A stretch of DNA of 64,000 nt from the NCBI GenBank assembly GCA_004431415.1, contig QPMI01000400.1, positions 124,001 through 188,000 on the forward strand, given 5' to 3'. The translations under genes were made by a program, and so were the position numbers. The notes beneath the pieces are model-generated. The model did not search any database. It had not been told where the DNA came from and worked only from the letters and a program-made list of their open reading frames with translations. The stretch comes from Cyanophora paradoxa. Lineage: Eukaryota > Glaucocystophyceae > Cyanophorales > Cyanophoraceae. Positions 10,481-22,626 of the stretch are shown here, piece by piece. Position 1 is the stretch's first letter, and every line of letters starts with the position of its first letter.

Positions 10481-12800
10481 TCAGAGGGCGGCGAGGGGCC
10501 CGCCGTCGGCCATGCGGGGGCGGGGGGGAGCGCCAGGGCAGGCGTCGGAGTCGAAGATGGCCTGGGTGCCGGTGCGGGGACAGAGCCGGGTGTCGAGCGT
10601 CTCCTCCCAGCGGAGGCAGCGCCCCGCGCACCAGCCGCAGAAGTTCACCGCGCACGCGGCGCAGCTCGTGAAGGGTGCGCAGACCGTGCCCGGCGCCGGC
10701 GCCACCCCCGTCTCCGTCGGCGAGGGCGTGGCCGCCGGCGGGGCCGTGGGCGTCGGGGCCGCCGTGGTCGGGAGCGCGGTCGCCGTGGGCGTGGTGGCGG
10801 GCGTGGGCGGGGCGGTGGCGGAGGGCGTGGGGGTCGCCTCGGCCGGCGTCGGGGTCGCGGGGCCCGTCGGGAGGGCCGTCGACGTCGGGGCCGCCGTCGC
10901 CGTCGGGCTCGGGGACGGGAGGGGGAGGGCGTGGCCGAGGGCGTCGCGCTCGCCGTCGCCGAAGCCGAGGCCGTCGCCGAGGCGGTGGGCGTCCCGCTGG
11001 GGGACGGGGACGGGGCGCACGCCTCGGGGCCCGCGCCCCAGGGCGCGGGGCAGGCCGCCGCGCCCCCCGCGAGGGAGGCGCACCGGCGGGCCCCCTCCGC
11101 CCCGCACCACGCGCAGCCGCCGCCGGCCGTGCACTCCTCGCAGGCCTCGCGCCCCTCGCACTCGCTGCCCCCGCCCCCTGCCGCCCCCGCGTCAGACGGA
11201 AGGCCTGAGGGCGGGGCGGGGTGCATGCACCGGGGAGGAGGGTGACTCCGAGGAGGTCGGGGCAGTACTGCCCGTCCCGCGGGTTCTCGAACGTCGCCCG
11301 CACGGCCCGCGCCGGCAGCTGTTGCAGCCTCGTCGGCCGCTGGGCGCGGGGACCGTGGCGGGGGCGGGGGCGGGGCGGGGCGCCTCTGCGTAGGCGGAGA
11401 GGGTGCGGACGCCCGCCCAGTTGCTCAGCTCCTCCGCCGGCGCCGGCGGGAAGACCACCTGGGGCGCGATCGGGGGGGCCCGCAGGGAAAGCGGGGGCGG
11501 GGCGGGGGCGCGCCCACTGGGGCCGGGAGGCGGCGTCGGTGGCGGCGGGGTCGGGGCCGCCGGCGAGGGGCGCGAAGGAGAGGCGGCAGCGGCGGGGCCG
11601 GTCCTCGGCGTTGATGTAGAAGAGGCTGAGGCGGTTGCCCCCGACCGGCGCCCCCGTCAGGTTCAGCGCGAGCGAGCCGCCCTCGCCGATCCACCCCGCC
11701 TGCCCGGCCCCGCCCCGGTCGGAGGCGCTCGGCGCCGGCGGGGAGGGGCGGCGCGCCTTCATCCGCTGGACGCAGCCGGGGCAGGGCTCGAGGCGGGCCC
11801 CGCCGGAGAGCTCGCCCTCCGCGGCCGGCACGTCGGGCCGCGAGACGCCTGCGGCACGAGGGGAGGCTCGAGAGCGGCTGGAGGGGCGGGCGGGCTCGGG
11901 CACCGTCCTCGAGCACGAAGCGGTCGACGATGGGCGGGGGCGGCGCCGAGGGCCCCTGCGCCGGCGAGACGCGCACGGCAAGGCCCGTGGAGGGAAATGG
12001 CTGCCCGCCGTCAGCGCGCCGGCCTCGGCGCGGGCGCGGGGCGCGGGGCGGTCACGAGGGCGAGGGTGACATCGGCGAGGAGGCCCGGGGCGCCCGGCGG
12101 GGGCAGCAGCAGCTCCAGCCGCTGCGTGAGCGCCCGCGGGCCCCGGTACCGCAGCTCCAACGCCACCGCCGCCGCCGAGTCCGAGTCGTGCGCGTAGTAG
12201 ATCTGCGCCGCCGCCTCGCGACAAGCCCGCGGGCAGGCGCAGCGCTGCGTTCATCCGGCTCGCCTTCAGGCGGTGGCTCCCGAGCTCCAGGCCGGAGAAC
12301 GACGTGCCTGCCGAGCCGGAGCGCTCTCCTTCGGGCCACGCGACCTGAGTCGCAATTCAAGCGCGGCTCGCGGCGGCGGCAGCGCTCGCCAGCTCACCGC
12401 GCCGCCGCCGGAGCAGAACTCGCAATCGACAATGGTGGCCGGGGCCTCGACGTTCGCCCCCGCCTCCGATGCGCGCACGCTCGCGTCCTGCAGAATGCTG
12501 CGATGTCGGTCCCTCCCGATGCGGCCATGGCCATGGCCAGCTTGCAATTGATCTGCGCGCGGCGCGCGCGTGAACGAGGAGGCTGCCGGCGTCCCTAGCC
12601 CCTCGGAAAGCGCGGATAAGGTTCAAAGCACTTCCAGAAGGGGCTGCAGCGCTCCAGCTTGCCGCCAGGCCAAGGGCGCCGATTTCTTCCGGCCCATCGG
12701 GCACGTAGGAGGGCGAAGGCAAGCGCAGCGTGCTCAACAGCGCGAGCGCGCAGAGCGCGGAGAGGACGAGAGAGACTGCCGCGATGCGCCGCATTCGCAT
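10481..12800 (-). CDS. Membrane-anchored or secreted protein with CBM35-like modules, PSI-like cysteine domains and a mucin-like linker
   Basis: The start at 12800 gives a basic N-terminus followed by a hydrophobic helix, RRIAAVSLVLSALCALALL, a signal anchor or signal peptide. Two sugar-binding-like modules follow. The second carries LSGGARLEPCPGC, GWIGEGGSLALNLTG and NRLSLFYINAEDRPRRC. This closely follows the CBM35-type module of plant and fungal alpha-galactosidases (GGAR..CSGCSGG..GYIG.GGTL..LTIYY.NGD.R). Downstream are two short cysteine-rich PSI-like domains (CEGREACEECTAGGGCAWC and CAACAVNFCGWCAGRCLRW). A long Pro/Ser/Thr/Ala linker probably carries O-glycans. The protein ends soon after the second cysteine domain at 10481. 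It likely acts at the cell surface or in the secretory pathway. Divergent from the glycosyltransferase at 13001. Confidence 0.7.
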
Positions 12801-13000
12801 TTGATCTGCTGTCACCTCTACCCCCCTCGACGACTTCGCCGCTTCGATTTGTCCCACGCGCACGGTTTCCTCATCGCGTACGTGCATCGCTGTGCTGTTG
12901 CGAGGAACGATCGCGGCGATGCGCGTCGCCCGACCACGGCTAGAGGGGTAGCCCGGGATTCGAACGCGGAGTAGCGACAAGCCAGCCACCTCAGATCAGC
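12801..13000. promoter_or_regulatory. Shared upstream region of the CBM35/PSI protein and the large glycosyltransferase
   Basis: These 200 bp lie between divergent start codons and are less GC-rich than the genes. A tRNA B-box-like string occurs near 12955 on the minus strand, but no cloverleaf forms. The promoter role is inferred from position. Confidence 0.35.
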
Positions 13001-16000
13001 ATGGAATTGTCGCAGCAGAGCTTGCGGCTCGCACCGCTACGCGAGCAGGACGCGCCGGGCTCCGTGAAAGCTGGCGGGACCATAGCGCGGCAAGCGCAGA
13101 GCGCGAAGATCGCACGCAGTACGAGGCACCGCGCGAGGAGGAGGAGGTTGGAGCACCTCGAGCTCGCGCTGGCGGCGCTGGCGGTGCTAGCCGTGGCAGC
13201 GGTCTCGTGGGGCGGGGCGACGGCGGCAGCAGCGCGGCTGCCGGTGGGCGACGTGCTCGTCGTGCGCTCCGGCGAGCTGCTCGAGTGGGATTACGGCCCG
13301 TGTCCCTGCATCTGGAGGTGCGAGCGCCGCCCGCCGTGCTCCCGCCGCGCCTCGCGCGACGCGGGTGCAGCTTCTTCGTGCGGGCGGAGTACGGGCGGGT
13401 CTCGCTGCGGGTGCTGGAGCTGGAGGAGGGCCCCGGGGGCGGCGCGGAGGCGGGGCGGGAGGTGGCGGGGGTGGAGGTGGTGGAGCACGCGGCGCCCCTC
13501 GCCTCGGCCGACTTCGCCCTCGCGCCCGTCGCCCCGGGCCGCCGCATGCGCGCCCGCCTCGCCTGCCTCTCCCAGTACGCCGCCGCCGCCCGCCTCTTCA
13601 TCCACGTCGCCCCCGCCGGTGCCCCCGCGCGCCCGGCCCCCGCTCGCGCCCCGTCCAACCCACCGGCGGGCGCCGGCAGAGGTGCGGGAGGTGGAGGTGT
13701 CCCCCGGCGGCTCCCTGCTGCTCGCGCGCCTCCTGCCCCCGGCCCCGCTCCCCTCCGAGCCGCCCCCGCCGCACGCCGCCGGCCCCGCCGCGGTCGAGGC
13801 GGGGGCGGGGGCGCCTCTGCGGTGTGCCCGTGCTGGTTCGCGGCGAGCGTGGCGGCGGAGGGCGGCCCCGCCGACCTCCGCCTCTACCTCCTCCCCGAGG
13901 CCGACGCGGGGCTGCACGCCGCCCCGCGGGGGCGCCGTACCCCCCCGGGGAGCTGCACGGGGTGCGGGGCGGGGAGCTGGCGGGCCCCGCGCGCCTCGTG
14001 CTCGTGACGGGCGAGGAGCGGCCCGTGCGCGCCTCCCTCGCCCTCGCCCTCCACGCCGCCCGTGCGCCCCGCCCCGCCCCGCCCCGCCCCGCCCCGCCCC
14101 GCCCCCGCCCCGCCCCGCCCCCGCCCCGGGCGCGATGTGAGGGCGGGGCAGGGGCGCCGGTGGTGTGGGCCTCCTCGATGGGGCAGACGGGGGCGACCTG
14201 GCGGGCCTCTTCGGGCCCACCTCGGCGCCCCGGGGGACCCGCTGCGGGCCTGGGTCGCCGGCCGCGAGTGCGGCGAGGCGCGCGTCGTGCTCGCCCAGTA
14301 CGGCGCGTGGTGCAGCGTGGCGCCGGGGGCCGGCCACTCGCACCCCGTCGTGCTCGAGACCCCCGCCGGCTCCTCGGCGGCCTCCGGCGCCCGCAAGTTC
14401 ACGTGCGCCCGCCCACCCGCCCCCGCTCCGCCCCCGCCCTCACGCGCCCCGCCCCGCAGGTACCAGGGCGCGCCCACCCCCTTTCCCACGCCGCCGAGCC
14501 AGCGCCGCCCGTGACTCCCGCGGGCAGCGCCGCACATCGAGTCGGTCTCATCCGTGTCGGAGGCGGGGGGGCGGGTAACGATCCGGGGGGCCAACTTCGG
14601 CCCGCTGGGGACGCCCGTCACGGTGCTGGTGGGCGGCCAGGCGTGCCGCGCCGCCGCCGTCACCGTGCCCCACGCGGAGGCGGAGTGCGAGGCGCCGCCC
14701 GGGGAGGCCGGCAGGGCGCCCCTGCCCCTCGTCCTCACCGCCGCCGGCCTCTTCAACGCCCCCTCCGCCGCCGCCGCCCTCCGCTACGAGGCGGAGGGGG
14801 GCGAGGGGGGCGGGGGGCGGCTCCTCCCCGGGGGGCCCGGGGCCTGGGCCGTCCTCCTCGCCGAGGGCGCCCGGACTCCGCCCGCCTCCGCGTGCGCCCG
14901 CGCCTGCGCCCCCGCCCTCCCTCCCCCCCTGAGAGGGCGGGGGCGGCAGGGCGCGCTGGGCGGCTGCGGGCTGGACGCTCCTCGTGGTGGCCGCCCCCGG
15001 AGCGGCCCCGCGGGGCCTGGGAGGCGGCCCTGCGGCCCTTCCCCGGCGCCCGCTTCCTGAGCCTCGCGGCGCAGGCGGCGCTGCCCTTCGAGACGGCCCG
15101 CCAGCTGCCGCCGCGGGCGGGGCGCCCCGCCGCATGCTCGGCTACCTCGTCGCGCTGGAGGCCGGCGCCCGCCTCCTCGCCGACCTCAGCCTCGACGGGC
15201 CCTCGGCGCCGGCCCTCGCCGGCCCCTTCCTCGACCCCGCCCACCGCGCCCCGCTCCTCCTCCCCTGCGCCGCCTCGGAGGCCCTCCCCGCCCGCCCCGC
15301 CGCCTGCGCCCCGCACCCGCCGTCCGCCCTCGAGGCGCACCCCCCGCCGCCCCTCTCCGCCCTCCGCGCCGAGGCGCCCCACGGGACGAGGAGCCCGGGC
15401 CGCGGGCGGCGTGGCAGGCGGCGGCGCCTGCGGAGTGCCTGCCGCGGGGCCCGGCGTACGCCCCGCGGGGCGCCCTGGTGCTCGCGGGGCCGGACGGGCT
15501 CTTCGCGCGGGAGGCCGCCTGGGCCCTCTTCCTGCCCCTCGCCCCCGGCGCCGCCGGCGGGACCGCGCGGCCCGCTCCCTGCGGGCCCTCTGGGCGCAGC
15601 GCCTCGCCTGGCTCGCCCCCAACGCCTCCTCCCTCCTCCTCCGCCCCGCCCCCGCCGCCTCGGACCCGGAGCCGGCGGGGCGTGGCCCGAGGCGGCGCGG
15701 GCGTACGGGGCGGCGCTGGTGAAGGCGCGGGTGGAGGTGCGGGACGGGGCGGGGCTCGACGGGGCGGCGGAGGCGCTGCGGGAGGGGCTGCTGGAGTCGG
15801 GGGCCTGGGACCAGTGGGACGCCCTCCTGCTCGACGCCTGGCTCGCCGACGCCCGCGCCCTCCGCCTCCCCTTCCCCCCCGCCGCCCCGCCCCCGCCCCC
15901 CCCCCCCCCCCGCCCCCGGAGCCCGGGCCGTACGTCTCGTTCGTGGTGGTGGCGCGCAACGACGACTACGGCGGGGACCTCGCGCGGCGCTTCCAGGTCG

Positions 16001-16895
16001 CCCTCGCCGCCCTCGGGCACGCCGCCCACGCCGCCGGCATGCACGCCGAGCTGCTCGTCGTGGAGTGGAACCCGCCCGAGGGGCGGCCCCGGGTCGCCGA
16101 GGAGTTCGTCTGGCCCCTCACCCCGCGCCTCGCCGTCGCCGTTGCCGCCGTCCCGTCCGGCGTCCACGCCGCCCTCCCCAACAGCGACCGCATCCCCCTC
16201 TTCGAGTGGATCGGGAAGAACGTCGGGGCGCGGCGGGCCCGGGGCGAGTTCGTGGCGGTGACGAACCAGGACGTCCTCCTCTCCCCCGCCCTCGCCGCCT
16301 TCCTCGGCGCCCGCCGCCTCGACCCCTCCCGCTTCTACCTCTCCCGCCGCTACAACCTCGCCCCCGCCCTCCACCCCGAGCTCCCGCCCCCCGCGGCGCT
16401 CGCCGTCGCCGCCGCCTTCGCGCAGACGGCGCTCCTCTTCGACCCGCCCGAGTGGAGCCGGGGCTTCGAGCCCGGGGCGGCGGGGCCCGGGGTGAGGGAG
16501 CCGGAGGAACTGCTGCTCGACAACCCCGGGGACCTCCTCCTCATGCACCGCGACGCCTGGGCCGCCACTCGCGGCTACCCCGAGGCGCCCCCGCCCCCGC
16601 CCCGCCCCCGGGCCCTCCCCCCACCCCCGCGCTCAGGGGGCCGCTGCGGCAGGTGGCGACGTCGGGGTACGTGGACTACGTGCTGCCGCGGGCGGCGGCG
16701 GGGCGGGGCCTCCGCTTCGCCCTCTTCGACGCCCCCGCCGCCCTCTTCCACCAGCAGCACGCCAAGGAGCACGTCACCCGCCCCGGCACCCGCCCCGAGG
16801 AGCTCCCCGCCGAGAACCCCCCCGCCTGGGGCATGGCCGGCGAGCCCCGCATCGCCACCTGCACCATCCTCCCGCCCCCTCTGGGCACCCCCTAG
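13001..16895 (+). CDS. Large type II membrane protein with IPT/TIG-like domain and GT-A-type glycosyltransferase domain
   Basis: The N-terminus has a basic stretch and one membrane helix (LELALAALAVLAVAAVSWGG), a Golgi-type signal anchor. The luminal part has cysteine-rich beta-type modules and an IPT/TIG-like segment (SEAGGRVTIRGANFGPLG, then PVTVLVGGQACRAAAVTV). Near the C-terminus is a glycosyltransferase domain: YVSFVVVARNDDYGGDLARR, ELLVVEWNPPEGRPR, IPLFEWIGKNVGARRARGEF and VAVTNQDVLLSPALAAFL. RND and NQD-type acidic positions are typical of GT-A enzymes using nucleotide sugars. A final exon reads VDYVLPRAAAGRGLRFALFD and ends at 16895. Donor and acceptor sugars are unknown. Joining of the central exons is only partly resolved, so two adjacent genes cannot be fully excluded, but the lack of a stop-and-restart favours one. 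Confidence 0.72.
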
Positions 16896-17824
16896 CCGGG
16901 GCCCGGCCCTCATCGTCAGCGCCCTAGCCTGTCAGCCGCGGGCTACAGCCGCTCAGTGCACGCGGCCGCACGCTTGTCACAGTGTCGTTGACGTTCATGA
17001 TCACATCGCGCGCGCACGTGCCGTTCGCAATCGATATCGCATCTTGGCATCAGCCGGTCTAGATCTCGATCAGGCCCGCCTGGCAGAGGCCCGGGCTGCC
17101 ACGAGTCTCAAAGGCTCTTGCCAAAGTTGATCGATATCTAGATCTAGCTATAGGTTCTCAAGGCTTTAAGCGGCTCAGCGGCTTGGCGCTGCACTGCGCG
17201 GCAGCCGCTGAGCCTGCGCATGCCGGCAGCGTTGTTGCAGCTGCTGCCCGGTGTCCCCAGAGTCCTGGCACCGTCAGGCCCGGCTGAGGCCCGAGGGCCC
17301 CGAAACTTGAAGCCTTGAAGCTCCGAGGCTCATTTCACGTCTTCTGAGCCTCAACTTGCCAGGCTTCATGGCATTCTCAGTTTTCTTTTCACAGCGTTTT
17401 TCGTTCATTTCGTTTGCATTCCTTTCAAGTTCATGATCACCACATGAAATGTCATGGTCACTGAATCAGTGACTCCAAATCATTGCGAAGGCTCTGCTAC
17501 TGCCGGGCTGCGACTGTCACGGATACAGATGCCATGATGCCGCGGTGTCTTCGCTGCTGACTCGGTGATCTGCGGCGTCGACGTCTAACGGCTCAGATGA
17601 TCATGATCAGCTGGAGCAGCTGCCAGGCCGTAGCCCTAGCAGCCGAAAGCCACCCCTCGGGGCCTTCGCCACTGCTGCAAAGCTGAGGGTGCCACGGTGC
17701 TCGGACTCCCGAAATTTAGCTTGAAAGAAGCGTAGCTGTTTATTGTTTTTGGTTTGGGCGCTTCCAGTGCCTTGAGGTCTTCGGAAGAGGGGGGTCGAGG
17801 AGGGTGCGGGCGCCGCGCCGGCGC
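16896..17824. other. Non-coding spacer between two convergent genes
   Basis: These 929 bp are nearly balanced in base composition, unlike the flanking genes, and contain many short self-complementary words (for example around 17461-17475, TGAATCAGTGA). No open frame with codon bias like the neighbours was seen. It probably holds the two 3' untranslated ends plus spacer DNA. Confidence 0.5.
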
Positions 17825-20800
17825 TCAGGCGTCCTCGCTGAGGGCGTCCCAGATGGTGCGGGCCTGCTCGAGGGGCTTGGGCGGCCCGCGCGCCGCCGCC
17901 GCCGTCGCGCTCGCCGAGGGCAGGCTGTACACGTCCTGCACGTCGTCCTCGCCCCACGCCTCCGCCTCTGCCCGCCCCGTCAGCGCGCCCCGCCGAGCCG
18001 GCAGCGCGGGGGGCGGGGGCGGGGCGGGCACCGCGGCGCTTGGGCTTCGGGGGCCGGCGGACGGGGGCGAGGGCCGCCTCCGGGGGCCCCAGCCGCTGGC
18101 ACACCTCCGAGAGCAGGATCCGCGGCCTGCACCCGCCCCCGCCTCGCCTCGGCGCGGCGCGGCGCGGGCGGGGCGGGGCGGGCGGGGCGGGCGGACAGGT
18201 GGGCGGAGGGGTCCGCGACGACGGTCACGACGCGCGACGGCTCGCTGCCCTGCGAGGGGGTGCGCGTCAGCAGGGGGGTGGCGGGCCGGGGCCGGGGGCC
18301 AGGGCGCCTTGGAGGAGGTGGCCATGGCGTAGGCGCGGGCGAGCTCGTGCAGCGTCGCCCGCTCCTCGGGCCCCAGCGGGCCCAGCACGCAGCGCGCCGT
18401 CTGCCCCGGCGCCCGCTCCCGCTCGGAGAGGAGCGCGTGGAGGCGCTTCTCGAGGGCCTCGACGAGCCCCGGGCGGGCCCGCCCCGTGGCCACCAGCTCG
18501 GGGCCGAAGCCGTGCTCGTCGAAGCCCGGGGGCTTGGGGACGACCCCGAGGGCCTCCGCGAGGGCCCGGTTGCGCTCCTCCACCGCCTTCTCCGCCGCGC
18601 ACTCCTCGTCGCAGGCGATCGGCTCCCGCTCGCCGCACGTCGTCTCCCGCTTGACCCGCCCGCACTCGCACCCCGCCGTCACCGGCTCCCGGCACGCCTC
18701 CTCCGCTGCGCCGGCGTGGGCGAGGGCGCGGGGCCGGTGCGCGAGGGCGGGGCGGCGGCGCACGGCACTTCTCGCAGGGGTGGCACGCCGCCCTGCACTT
18801 GTGCCCGCACTCGCGGACCGTGCCGCACGGCAGCCCGCACGAGTTCAGCGTCAGCTTGCCGTCCGCCGCCCCCGCCACGCCTGCGCGTTCGTGAGCCGCG
18901 CTCCGGACGGACGCGGGCGGGGGCGAGCACATGGCGGCGGGTGGCAGGGTCCTGCGCGGCGGAGGGCGGAGGCTTAGAGGAGGCGGCGCTGACGCGGGGG
19001 CGGGTGGGCGCACGGGGGCACTCGTGCTCGCCGCAGCACAGGGGCCGGCCGCAGGGCGCCCCGCACGAGACGACGGCGAGGCTGCAGGCGACGCGGCGGC
19101 GCTGCCCGTGGCCCCCGCGCACGCCCGCTCCACGAACTGCACGCACGGCGGGCACGGCCCCTCGTCTGCCGCCCCCCGGCGTCACCGGCGGGGCGGCGCG
19201 GGGCGGGGCGGGGCCGGGCGGACGGCAAGTGCGCATGCACGGGTGGCCGCACTCGCGCTGGCGGCGGCAGGGCTCCGGGCAGTCGGGGAGCTGCGTGCCG
19301 CACCGCACCGGCGGCCGCAGCGACACCCGCCCGCACGGGCACGAGACCGGCTCCCGAGACACAATGCCGCACTGCGCCGCGTGAGGGGCGGCCGGCGGGC
19401 GCCCCGAGGCCGGCGCGGGCGCGCGGGCGCACCGGGGGACAGTGGCCCGAGTGGCAGAGGAGGTCGCACGAGTGGACGCCGCACTTGAGCTTCTTGCCGC
19501 ACGGCAGCTGGCAGATGTGCAGGCCGTCCCGGTCCCCGCCCTCCCGCACTGGCCCCGCCGCCCCGTCAGCCGCGCGCGCGTCGAGGGCCTCAGGGGCGGT
19601 GCGGGTGGGCGCACGGGCGGGGCAGCACTTGAGGGGGCAGCGGTGCCGCCCGCAGCTCTTCTTCGCCCCGCACGGCTCCTCGCAGAGGGGCACCGCCTCC
19701 CCGCACCGCACCGAGCGCGCCGTCGCCCCGCACCGGCACGCCGTCGGCACGCTCTCCTCGCACGGCGCTGCGTGGGGTCAGAAGGGGGCGGGCGGGCGGG
19801 CGGGCGGGGCGCGCACGGCAGGGCCCGTGGTGGCACGGGGCGGAGCAGGCGTGGCCGCACGGCCTGAGCACCCCGCACGGCTGCCGGCGGCTCAGAGGCG
19901 GGGGGGATCCCGGGCGGGGCGCGCGTCGGAGCGGACCTTGCCGCAGGTGGGGACGGGGTCGAGGCAGGAGGCGCGCGGGGCGGCGAGGAGGGCGGCGAGG
20001 GGCGTCTTCCCGCAGGGGCACGCGGTGATGCGGGCGGGGGCGGCGGGGCAGGGCGCGCAGGGCCCGTCGTGGCACGGGCGCTCGCAGGCGTGGTTCTTGC
20101 AGTCGAGCGCCTGCGCGCGGCGTCCCGTGCTCAGCGCTCGGCTTCTCTCAAGCGTCGGCGTCCAGCGGCACCTTCCCGCACACGGCGCCGCAAGAGAACA
20201 TCGCCGAGCCGGGGGGCCGCCCGGGGTCCATCTCGCTGCACGCCTGCTCGCCCCGCTGCCGCCCGCAGTAGCACGCCGCCGGGACCCGCTCCGGGCACGT
20301 GCCGCAGGGTGCCGGGTGGCAGCTCGCGGTGCAGCGGTGCCGCCGGCACGCGAGCTCGGCCCCGCACGCCTCCCCGCACGACCGCCCGACGTCGACGTCC
20401 GAGCACCTGCCGGCCCCCGCTGCCCTCAGCCGCCCCGCCGCCCGAGGGGAGGGCGCCGGCGGCGGGCGCGCTTGAGGCGGTAGGTGGTGCGGCCGCAGTG
20501 GCAGCTCTTGGCCTTGCCCAGCGCCGCGCACGGCGCGCACGGCCCCGGGTGGCACAGCGCGCTGCACGGGTGCGGGCACTCCGTCCCGGCGCGAAGACGG
20601 CCGCAGAGCTCCCCTGCCGCCCCGGCGGGTGAGCGAGGCGGGGGGGAGGGGCCGGGCCGGGGCGGACCGCAGCTGTGGGGGGCGAGGTAGGGGTTGGGGG
20701 CCGGCTCCAGCGTCTTCCCGCAGAAGCACCTGCCGCCCCGCCGGCCTCCTCGGCGCGGGGCGGGGGGGCGGTGGGCGGGGGCGGGGCCGGGGGCACCGGT

Positions 20801-22151
20801 ACTCGCGGGGCTGGGCGAGGTTGACGAACTGGCACCCGGGGCAGCGCCACGAGTTCTCTGCCCCCGCGCCCCCGCGCCCGTCAGCGGCGCCGAGGCCCCT
20901 CTCGGGGGCGGGGCGCGGGGGCGGACCCTCGTTGGAGGCGCGGGCCCACTTGCGGACGCAGGGGAGGTGGAAGACCTGCCCGCCGCCCCCGTCTCCGCCC
21001 CGCGCTCCAGAGGGCGGGGCCGGCGGGGCGCGCGCACGGCGTAGCAGCACTCGCAGGACCAGGTCGGCGCCGCCCGCCGGATCCCGTCCGTGCACACCAT
21101 GCCTGCCGCCGCCGGAGTGGGTGGGGGCGGGGACAGCAAGGCGGCGGCGGGGGCGCTCACACTCGTACTCGTTGGAACGGAGGAGGTCGACGATCTCGTT
21201 CACGCGGTCGCTGTACTTCTCCAGCTGCACGCCCCGCCACCCCTGCCGCGCCTGGATCTCCGCCGCCGTGTGCGGCCCCCGCCGCCGCCCCGCAGCAGCC
21301 GCCGGGCCCGGCTCCTGCCCCCGCCCGCCCTGCTGCTCGTGCTGCTCCTGCTGCTGTGACTGCGGGCGAGGGGGGCGCCGTTGCTGCTGCTGCTGACGTG
21401 GCCCGCCGCCCTGCTGCTGCTCCTGGCCGTGGCTGAGGCCGCCCCGCCCGCGCCCGCGCCCGCGGCCCCGCCCGCGCCCGCCGTCCGCGAGGCCCGTGTC
21501 CGCCGGCGCCTCTGCGGAGGCGGCGGGCGCTGCGCCGTCGCCGATCGCCTCCGCGGCTGCGAACTGGTGTTGCTGCTGGGGCGGCCGCCGCGGCTGGGCC
21601 ATCCCCCGGCCCCTTCCGCGACCGCGGCCCCCGAGCTGCGCCTCCGATGGGGCGGAGGCGTCGACGGGCGCGACCTGCTCGCTCGGGCCCGCCGCAGAGT
21701 GCTCTGCGCCGGCGGCATGCGGCTGCGGCGGGCGCCGCGGGCCGCGGTGTCCCCTTCCGCGGCCTCGGAGACCGTCTTCAGAGCGCTGCTGCATATCGCT
21801 GCCAGCGCCCGCCTCGTGCTGCGCGCCTGGGTGCGGCTCGTGCGAAGGAACGCCCGCATGCTGCCGATCGCCGTGGCTGCGCTGTCCGCCGCGACCGCGC
21901 CCTCGCCCTCGCCCGCGGCCACCGCGCGATCCGTCGTCGCTCGCGCCAAAGCCGACGTACGCATCGTTCTGAGCGGCCGCGGGTGTCGCGAGAGGCACTA
22001 GTCCGCGTGGCTGCCACTGCTGATATGGTTGTTGCGAGCGCCTGTCATTTGCTCGCGCGCGAGAGCTCTGTGAGGGATCTCCATGCGTCTGCGGGCCTGC
22101 CGAGCCCGCCGATCCTTCCATGCCTTCGTCGATCGGATCTGGGCGCGCCAT
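17825..22151 (-). CDS. NFX1: NF-X1-type zinc finger transcription regulator / E3 ligase-like protein
   Basis: This protein belongs to the NFX1/shuttle craft family, nuclear regulators that combine a RING-like finger, a row of NF-X1 zinc fingers and an R3H end. The start at 22151 gives an N-terminus rich in RG repeats and Gln. VQLEKYSDRVNEIVDLLRSN then precedes the RING-like finger CMVCTDGIRRAAPTWSC, spliced to FHLPCVRKWA and WRCPGCQ. The fingers repeat a C-x-H-x-C-x3-C-H-x-G-x-C pattern, for example CPHPCSALCHPGPCAPC and CRRHRCTASCHPAPCGTC, and occupy roughly 21.0-18.6 kb. The C-terminal part has ECAAEKAVEERNRALAEALG, as in NFX1, and a weak R3H-like helix ending ELARAYAMATSS. The stop is at 17825. 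The long row of introns has interrupted many fingers. Confidence 0.9.
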
Positions 22152-22491
22152 CAGGGACGAGGGGAAACTACAAGTGTGCAGGGATGCGCGATCGGGCGCA
22201 AGCAAAGGGCTCGCACTTCGTAAACCTCAGACTTCACACGAGCCCTGCAGACGTCACGCTCTACCCCCCAACGAAAAAAAGCGTTTCTCCCCCCCTCTGC
22301 TGTGTGTGTCGTGTGGCGTGCTCCCCTCGCAAGCGCTAGCGCATTGGACACGAGATTCCGCGTCTACGATGCCCGCACACGCGGCGAACAAGCATGCGCA
22401 CAGGCGAGAGGCGAGGTGGGAGGGACTCCCGGGGAAGGGGTCGAGGCTATAGCTACGAAGACGACAGTCTCGGTCCGGGGGCTGGTGCGGC

Positions 22492-22569
22492 CTACATGCC
22501 GGGGGGACGGTACTGGGCGGCCTGCTGCTGGGCCTGGGCCTGCTGCTGGGCGGCCGCTGCGGCTTGTTG

Positions 22570-22626
<57 letters not shown>

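Noticed and set aside
12950-12985. Possible tRNA on the minus strand (GTTCGAATCCCGGG)
   Set aside because: The string resembles a T arm, but no matching acceptor, D or anticodon arm exists within 90 bp.
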